The notes beneath the pieces were generated by a model. It saw only the letters and a list, made by a program, of their open reading frames with translations, made no database searches and was not told where the DNA came from. The position numbers were made by a program, and so were the translations under genes. This document shows, in pieces, positions 59,502 through 64,000 of a stretch of 64,000 nucleotides of DNA. How positions within the stretch are numbered: the stretch's first letter is position 1; every line of letters begins with the position of its first letter. Source of the DNA: Desulfurobacterium pacificum (GTDB lineage: Bacteria > Aquificota > Aquificia > Desulfurobacteriales > Desulfurobacteriaceae); the NCBI RefSeq assembly GCF_900182835.1, contig NZ_FXUB01000002.1, positions 227,043 to 291,042 on the forward strand. Direction: 5' to 3'.

Positions 59502-60677
59502 ATGCTGAAGTTTTCTACGGCTGGTGAAAGTCACGGTAAGGGGATTTTTGCGTTTTTAGAGGGGATTCCTGCAAACTTTGAGATAGATTTTGACTTCATT
59601 AACGGTGAGCTTGCCCGCAGGCAGAAAGGTTACGGGCGCGGCGGTAGGATGAAGATAGAGAAAGATAGAGTTGAGTTCCTTTCTGGCGTTAGGTTGGGCA
59701 GAACCTTAGGAACTCCGATTCTAATGGCTGTTTGGAATAGAGATTATGAAAACTGGACAGAGATTATGAGACCTGAGCCGGGAGAGTTGCCTGAAGAAAA
59801 AAAGGTTACGAGACCAAGACCGGGGCATGCGGACCTTTCTGGTGCTATTAAGTACGATTTTGATGACGTTAGGAACGTTTTGGAGCGTTCCAGTGCCAGA
59901 GAAACGGCAGGAAGAGTGGCAGCAGGTGCTTTGTGTAAGGATATTTTGAAAAGATTGGGCGTTTTTATCGGCAGTTACGTTTTATCAATAGGTTCTGTTT
60001 CTGTTCCTTTTGAGGAGTTGAAGGGACTTTCTTTTGAGGAACGTTTTAAGAATGCTGAGAGTTCGGAAGTAAGAATCCCTGTTGATGACCAGCAGTTAGA
60101 GGAAAGCTTTAAAAGAGAGATAGATAGCGCTAAAGAAAAAGGGGAGAGCTTGGGCGGTGTTTTTGAAGTTTTTGCCGTTGGTTTGCCGCCTGGAATCGGT
60201 TCTCACGTTCAGTGGGATAGGCGTCTTGATGGAAGACTGGCTCAGGCTTTAATGTCAATTCAAGCGATTAAAGGTGTTGAAATCGGGTTTGGTTTTGAAG
60301 GAGCTACGTTGCCCGGTTCAAAGGTTCACGATGAAATTTTCTACGATGGCAGTAAAGGGTTTTACAGAACTACGAACAGAGCGGGTGGTCTTGAGGGTGG
60401 TATGACGAACGGAGAGCCGATAGTTGTAAGAGCTGCGATGAAACCGATTCCTACTCTCTACAGTCCTTTAAGGAGCGCTGATATAAAGACTAAAGAGCCT
60501 TTTGAAGCTTCTGTTGAGCGTTCAGACGTTTGTGCCGTTCCTGCAGCTGCTGTGGTAGGTGAAGCTATGGTTGCTATTACTTTGCTTACTGCTATTTTAG
60601 AGATGTTTCCTTCCGATACGTTTGATAGGTTGGAAAGAGCTTGGAAAGGTTATGTAGAATACGTAAAAAGCTGGTAA
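59502..60677 (+). CDS. aroC: Chorismate synthase
   Basis: 391 residues, FMN-dependent enzyme making chorismate, the precursor of aromatic amino acids and menaquinone. Signature GESHGKGIFAFLEGIPA at the N-terminus, RQKGYGRGGRMKIEKD, and GVFEVFAVGLPPGIGS, RTTNRAGGLEGGMTNGEPI later. GGAGG precedes the ATG. It feeds the menaquinone made by menG in this window. Confidence 0.96.
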   Translation: MLKFSTAGESHGKGIFAFLEGIPANFEIDFDFINGELARRQKGYGRGGRMKIEKDRVEFLSGVRLGRTLGTPILMAVWNRDYENWTEIMRPEPGELPEEKKVTRPRPGHADLSGAIKYDFDDVRNVLERSSARETAGRVAAGALCKDILKRLGVFIGSYVLSIGSVSVPFEELKGLSFEERFKNAESSEVRIPVDDQQLEESFKREIDSAKEKGESLGGVFEVFAVGLPPGIGSHVQWDRRLDGRLAQALMSIQAIKGVEIGFGFEGATLPGSKVHDEIFYDGSKGFYRTTNRAGGLEGGMTNGEPIVVRAAMKPIPTLYSPLRSADIKTKEPFEASVERSDVCAVPAAAVVGEAMVAITLLTAILEMFPSDTFDRLERAWKGYVEYVKSW

Positions 60678-60689
60678 GGGAATGGAATA

Positions 60690-60785
60690 ATGTTTAAGTG
60701 GATAGTTTTGTTTTTGGCTATAGTTGGAGGTTTACTTTTACTTTTCCTTGCGATTGGTTCTACAATCCGTTCGGAGAAAGGGTAG
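60690..60785 (+). CDS. 31-residue membrane peptide between aroC and priA
   Basis: ATG 60690 with AAGGGA about eight bases upstream, ending in TAG directly against the TTG of priA (60786). Sequence starts MFKWIVLFLAIVGG and has one hydrophobic helix (VLFLAIVGGLLLLFLAIG) with a short polar tail. It carries the GGAGAAAGGG ribosome site of priA in its own end. No family recognised; a leader peptide or small membrane protein. Confidence 0.55.
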   Translation: MFKWIVLFLAIVGGLLLLFLAIGSTIRSEKG

Positions 60786-63146
60786 TTGTTTGTAGAGGTT
60801 GCCCTTGACCTTCCCCTTGAAAAAACGTTTGTCTATAAGGTTGGTGACTACGTTTCTCACGAACCTGAAGTGGGGAAAAGGGTTATCGTTCCTTTCGGCA
60901 GTAACGATTTTTTAAGAACAGGAATAATCGTTGATTTAAAGGAGAAGGTTGAGTTTCCTGAAGAAAAAGTAAAAGAAGTTTTTGACATTCCTGACGATTT
61001 TGCCGTTTTTATGGAAAACACTATTGCCCTTGCTAAGTGGATAGCCGACTACTACTGCGCGAGCTTGGGGGAAGTTCTCTTTTTCTTTTTACCTTCCGGT
61101 TTTGAAATTACGGAGTCTTTTAGAGTTTCTTTAATAGAGGAAAACGTTTCTAAGATTAAGCTTTCTCCTTCTGAAAGGAAGATAATAGAAGCGTTACAGG
61201 GAAGGGGCGCATGTAAGGTTTCTGTTTTGAAGAGAAGGTTAAAGATTTCTAACTTTTATCAGTCTTTGAAAAACCTGATTAACAAGGGAGTGGTTGTAAG
61301 GGAAGAGTTTATAGAGAAGGACTCTATTCCTAAAAAGAGGTTTTTGATTCTTAAAGAGAGTAAGGCGTTAAGAGGGGCGAAAAGTAAAGAGTTGGTTGAA
61401 TTTCTGGAAAGAAGGGGGAAGGTTTCTGTTGACGAGTTAAAGGAGAGGGGATTTTCTCTTGCAGTTATAAATAGAGTGGTTAAGGAAGGTGTGGCTGATG
61501 TTGTTGAGGAGAAGGTTACCGTTGGTAATAGACCGCAGGAACTAAAGGATTTGCGGGAGATTGAGCTTACCCCTTCTCAGAAGAAAGCTTTTGAGGCAGT
61601 TACAAGTGCTGAGAGTGGGACGTTTCTCCTTTACGGCGTTACCGGTTCGGGGAAGATGGAGGTTTATCTGAAGATAGCAAAAGAGTTTGTTGATAGGGGA
61701 AAGTCTGTTCTGATTTTGGTTCCTGAGCTTTTACTTACTCCTGAGCTTCGGGCAAGGGTTGAGAGTTACTTTGGGAATAGGATTGGGATTTTTCACGGTA
61801 AGTTGACGCAGAGGGAGAAGGTTTCTGCCTGGCTTAAGGCGGTAAGGGGAGAGGTAAAGATTTTTATAGGAACAAGAGCTGCAGTTATGCTTCCTTTGAA
61901 GGATTTAGGGCTAATAGTGGTTGATGAGGAACAGGACGATTCTTATAAAGAACAGCAAAAGCCTTACTTTCACGCCAGAGAGGTAGCTATAAAGAGAGGG
62001 AAGAGGGAGAAGTTTCCTGTTCTTTTAGTTTCTGCCACGCCGTCCGTTGACACCTACTATAGGGTTCAAAAAGGAGAGATAGAAAAGTTAGAGCTGAAGG
62101 AGAGGGTATCAACAGTTCCGTTACCCTTTATAAAGGTGGTAAATCTGCAGGACAGTAAGAGAACTAACATTTTTTCAAAGGAGTTGCTTACCGCCCTTGA
62201 AAATACGGTAAAGAAGGGAGAACAGGCGCTTTTGTTTATAAATAGGAGGGGATTTTTTGCCCAGAGTTTTTGCCCTTCTTGTGGTTTTATAGCCGAGTGT
62301 GAAGATTGTGCAGTTCCTCTCGTTTACCACAGGAGCGAGAAGAAGCTGATATGTCATATCTGTGGAAAGAGATATAAACCTGTTTATAGATGTCCTAAAT
62401 GTTCTACCAGGTTGGAGTTTAAGGGTTACGGAACGGAGAGAGTGGAAGAGGAGATAAAGATTCTGTTTCCTGAGTTTAAAGTGGTTCGTCTTGACCAGGA
62501 CACGGTGAAGAATCCTTCTGTAGGGGCGAGGTTAATTAAGGAAATTAAGGAAGGAAAGTATGATGTAATTGTTGGGACGCAGATAGCAACTAAAGGACAT
62601 AATTTTCCGAAACTGACACTTGTGGGAATTTTGATTGCTGACTTGCTTGGTGGGGCGCCGGATTATAGGGGGGCGGAGAGGATTTTTCAATCTATAGTTC
62701 ATACTACTGGAAGAGCGGGAAGGTTTAAGCCAGGTGCGGCGATAGTTCAGTGTTTTAATCCCGACTTGCCTGCTATAAAGTTTGCTGTTGAGTATAGGTT
62801 TGAGGATTTTTATAGAGAAGAGTTGGAGACGAGGTCTATTTTGAATTATCCGCCTTTTAATAAGGGGGTGTTAGTTGAGTTCCAATTGGACAAACTTTCA
62901 GGATTTAAAAAGTTAGAGGAAAAATTTAGACTCTTAAAAGGAGAACTTTCTAAATATTTTTCTGTTGGAGAGCTGATTCCTGCTCCTATACCAAAAGTTT
63001 CCGGTCGTTACAGGTTTACCTCTTTTATGAGAGCTTTAAATGAAGAAGTCCTCCTTTCTGGAATTATGTGGATAAAGAAAACTTTTCCTGACACATTTAG
63101 AAGTTTTAGGTATAAAATAGATGTTGAGCCTGTGAGGATTATATAG
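60786..63146 (+). CDS. priA: Primosomal protein N' (PriA helicase)
   Basis: 786 residues. It has the full PriA layout: N-terminal 3'-DNA-binding domain, winged helix, superfamily 2 helicase domain with GVTGSGKMEVYL (Walker A) and VVDEEQDDSYKEQ (Walker B), and the zinc-binding Cys set CPSCGFIAECEDC ... CHICGKRYKPVYRCPKC. Restarts stalled forks by recognising branched DNA and loading the replicative helicase. In the Walker A motif the usual GKT is GKM (codon 61656-61658), and DEEH is DEEQ; both deserve checking. Starts with TTG adjacent to the membrane peptide. Confidence 0.9.
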   Translation: MFVEVALDLPLEKTFVYKVGDYVSHEPEVGKRVIVPFGSNDFLRTGIIVDLKEKVEFPEEKVKEVFDIPDDFAVFMENTIALAKWIADYYCASLGEVLFFFLPSGFEITESFRVSLIEENVSKIKLSPSERKIIEALQGRGACKVSVLKRRLKISNFYQSLKNLINKGVVVREEFIEKDSIPKKRFLILKESKALRGAKSKELVEFLERRGKVSVDELKERGFSLAVINRVVKEGVADVVEEKVTVGNRPQELKDLREIELTPSQKKAFEAVTSAESGTFLLYGVTGSGKMEVYLKIAKEFVDRGKSVLILVPELLLTPELRARVESYFGNRIGIFHGKLTQREKVSAWLKAVRGEVKIFIGTRAAVMLPLKDLGLIVVDEEQDDSYKEQQKPYFHAREVAIKRGKREKFPVLLVSATPSVDTYYRVQKGEIEKLELKERVSTVPLPFIKVVNLQDSKRTNIFSKELLTALENTVKKGEQALLFINRRGFFAQSFCPSCGFIAECEDCAVPLVYHRSEKKLICHICGKRYKPVYRCPKCSTRLEFKGYGTERVEEEIKILFPEFKVVRLDQDTVKNPSVGARLIKEIKEGKYDVIVGTQIATKGHNFPKLTLVGILIADLLGGAPDYRGAERIFQSIVHTTGRAGRFKPGAAIVQCFNPDLPAIKFAVEYRFEDFYREELETRSILNYPPFNKGVLVEFQLDKLSGFKKLEEKFRLLKGELSKYFSVGELIPAPIPKVSGRYRFTSFMRALNEEVLLSGIMWIKKTFPDTFRSFRYKIDVEPVRII

Positions 63147-63158
63147 GAGGTAGTGGAG

Positions 63159-63599
63159 ATGAGGAAAATTTTGTTAACTTTACCATTTATAGCGCTTGTG
63201 GCTGTGTCTTCTTGTGCTACTTTAAACACGTCTGGTCAAACAGAAGTTAAAGTGCAAACAATAAAACCAGAAATGTTGTTAGGAGATAGTGTGCCTGTTT
63301 ATCCTGGTTTTCGTTTTGTTCCACAAAAGAGTTTTATTTATGAATCTGGGGATATAAAAGTAGGGAGACTTGTTTTTACTGGTGATGCGAAAGTTAAAGA
63401 TATCGTTTCCTATTATAAAGATGTTTTACCTCAGCAAGGTTGGGAACCAGTGGCTATAACTATTTATGGTAATCAAGCTTCTCTTACCTACGTTACACCT
63501 GACAAAACGTTGCAGATTCAAGTGTCTAAAGGATTTTCGGAAACTGTTCTTGTTATTCAGATTGGTCCAAGAGGGGAGTTGACAACTAAATCGGAATAA
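63159..63599 (+). CDS. Small outer-membrane-type lipoprotein of unknown function
   Basis: 146 residues from ATG 63159, eight bases after GGAGG; a GTG at 63153 is too close to it. Lipobox VAVSSC near residue 20. The soluble domain contains a repeat-like VSYYKDVLPQQGWEPVA pattern found in several uncharacterised lipoproteins. Not recognised beyond that. Follows priA by 12 bases. Confidence 0.7.
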   Translation: MRKILLTLPFIALVAVSSCATLNTSGQTEVKVQTIKPEMLLGDSVPVYPGFRFVPQKSFIYESGDIKVGRLVFTGDAKVKDIVSYYKDVLPQQGWEPVAITIYGNQASLTYVTPDKTLQIQVSKGFSETVLVIQIGPRGELTTKSE

Positions 63600-63639
63600 C
63601 TATTTTTACTATCCTGCAAAGTGAAAGTTGAATAAGGAA

Positions 63640-63715
63640 GCGGGCGTAGCTCAGTTGGTAGAGCACAACCTTGCCAAGGTTGGGGTCGCGGGTTCAAGTC
63701 CCGTCGCCCGCTCCA
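63640..63715 (+). tRNA. tRNA-Gly (anticodon GCC), second identical copy
   Basis: 76 bases with the same sequence by eye as 2335-2410: acceptor GCGGGCG with CGCCCGC, anticodon GCC in CTTGCCAAG, encoded CCA. It stands just before the tandem promoters of the putative rRNA operon. Confidence 0.95.
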
Positions 63716-63721
63716 TTAGGG

Positions 63722-63982
63722 TTGACATTTTGACAATAGTTCCTAAATTTAATCTTCGCCAAATTTGAACAGCAGAATAAGGAACCAGGGTTCTCCTGAA
63801 AGGGAGAACAAAGGGTTGACAACCTGGTTCGAGAATCATAAATTATCTCCCTGCGCCTTGAAAAATCCTTTAGACAGATAGAATAAGGATAAAAAGTGTT
63901 AACCTGGGCTTGACAGTTCGGGTCAAGAGTCATAAATTTACATCTTGCGTCTTGAAAGGCGGTCTTTGACAGTAGAATAAGG
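63722..63982 (+). promoter_or_regulatory. Three tandem promoters with boxA-like sequences, probable rRNA operon leader
   Basis: P1 TTGACA (63722-63727), 16 bases, TAAATT (63744-63749). P2 TTGACA (63816-63821), 17 bases, TAAATT (63839-63844). P3 TTGACA (63910-63915), 17 bases, TAAATT (63933-63938). The -35 elements are 94 bases apart. Each promoter is followed by AGAATAAGG (63774, 63880, 63974); the last copy reads GTCTTTGACAGTAGAATAAGG-like, close to the boxA antitermination element found before 16S genes. A hairpin, GTTCTCC/GGAGAAC, lies between P1 and P2. The window ends 18 bases later, so the rRNA genes are inferred, not seen. Confidence 0.72.
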
Positions 63983-64000
63983 GGTGCGTGCCTGCGGGAG

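Noticed and set aside
63651..63933. Minus-strand open frames over tRNA-Gly and the promoter array
   Set aside because: The typical ATGLEPATP string is a tRNA artefact; the region is better explained as tRNA and rRNA leader.
63722..63982. Regularly spaced repeats considered as a CRISPR array
   Set aside because: Units of 94 bases share promoter elements, the intervening parts are also similar, and no cas genes are seen.
1..64000. Insertion sequences, prophage or integrated elements
   Set aside because: No transposase, integrase, terminal inverted repeat pair or duplicated attachment site was seen; the two identical tRNA-Gly genes are 61 kb apart with ordinary chromosomal genes between them.

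Overview
The window is AT-rich bacterial chromosome carrying the replication origin. A thermophilic, chemolithoautotrophic Aquificota of the Desulfurobacteriaceae type (Desulfurobacterium or Thermovibrio relatives) is the best guess. This is inferred from the many c-type cytochromes, the menaquinone methyltransferase, the very compact overlapping genes, frequent TTG and GTG starts and Lys/Glu/Ile-rich proteins. No species can be named from the sequence alone.

Layout. 1-1193: end of a surface-polysaccharide operon (family 2 glycosyltransferase, polysaccharide deacetylase). 1227-2489: ispE followed by five tRNAs (Gln, His, Leu, Gly, Cys). 2511-5582: a glycosyltransferase and a membrane EIIC-EAL fusion. 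5720-11491: thrB, a glycosyltransferase, dnaA, oriC with ten DnaA boxes, dnaN, pgsA, plsY. 11494-17731: Uma2-type nuclease, isoprenoid genes (ispA, dxs, a long-chain polyprenyl synthase), pyrE and an M20 amidohydrolase. 17709-23291: a tripartite RND efflux operon, divergent from 23434-24906, which encodes an ArsR regulator with two Cys, a TauE/SafE permease and a rhodanese; this set looks like a reactive-sulfur response unit.

25000-36445 is the most striking part. It is a nearly gapless run of genes for an outer-membrane barrel, six multiheme c-type cytochromes (59 canonical CxxCH motifs plus two unusual ones, 28 of them in one protein), a b-type quinol-interacting membrane cytochrome, an NHL beta-propeller, a NapE-like small membrane protein and a menaquinone methyltransferase. 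It reads as a path from the quinone pool through the periplasm to, and probably across, the outer membrane, that is, a candidate extracellular electron transfer or respiratory conduit. A type IV pilin gene follows directly.

36541-46656: pilus/type II secretion genes in MSHA-like order (GspF-type protein, MshI, MshJ, MshK, secretin, TPR protein, two pilin-like proteins, ATPase), one base downstream of smc (46658-50170). 50341-51133: a small two-gene unit with a PIN-like second protein. 51239-51325: a second tRNA-Leu. 51650-54602: a porin, a membrane-anchored split-Soret-type dihaem protein and a second b-type cytochrome, closed by a strong terminator. 54749-59474: sugar-nucleotide epimerase, CitE-like protein, AbiEii-like nucleotidyltransferase with a small partner, LysR regulator, small membrane protein, MNT nucleotidyltransferase. 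59502-63599: aroC, a 31-residue membrane peptide, priA with altered helicase motifs, a lipoprotein. 63640-64000: a second identical tRNA-Gly and three tandem promoters that look like the leader of an rRNA operon lying just beyond the right edge.

A further pattern runs through the whole window: the octamer GGATTTTT (often GRGGATTTTTTC) occurs 27 times by eye, and its orientation follows the replication direction from oriC. It is a candidate Chi-, KOPS- or uptake-type polar motif. All positions and counts were read by eye without computation.
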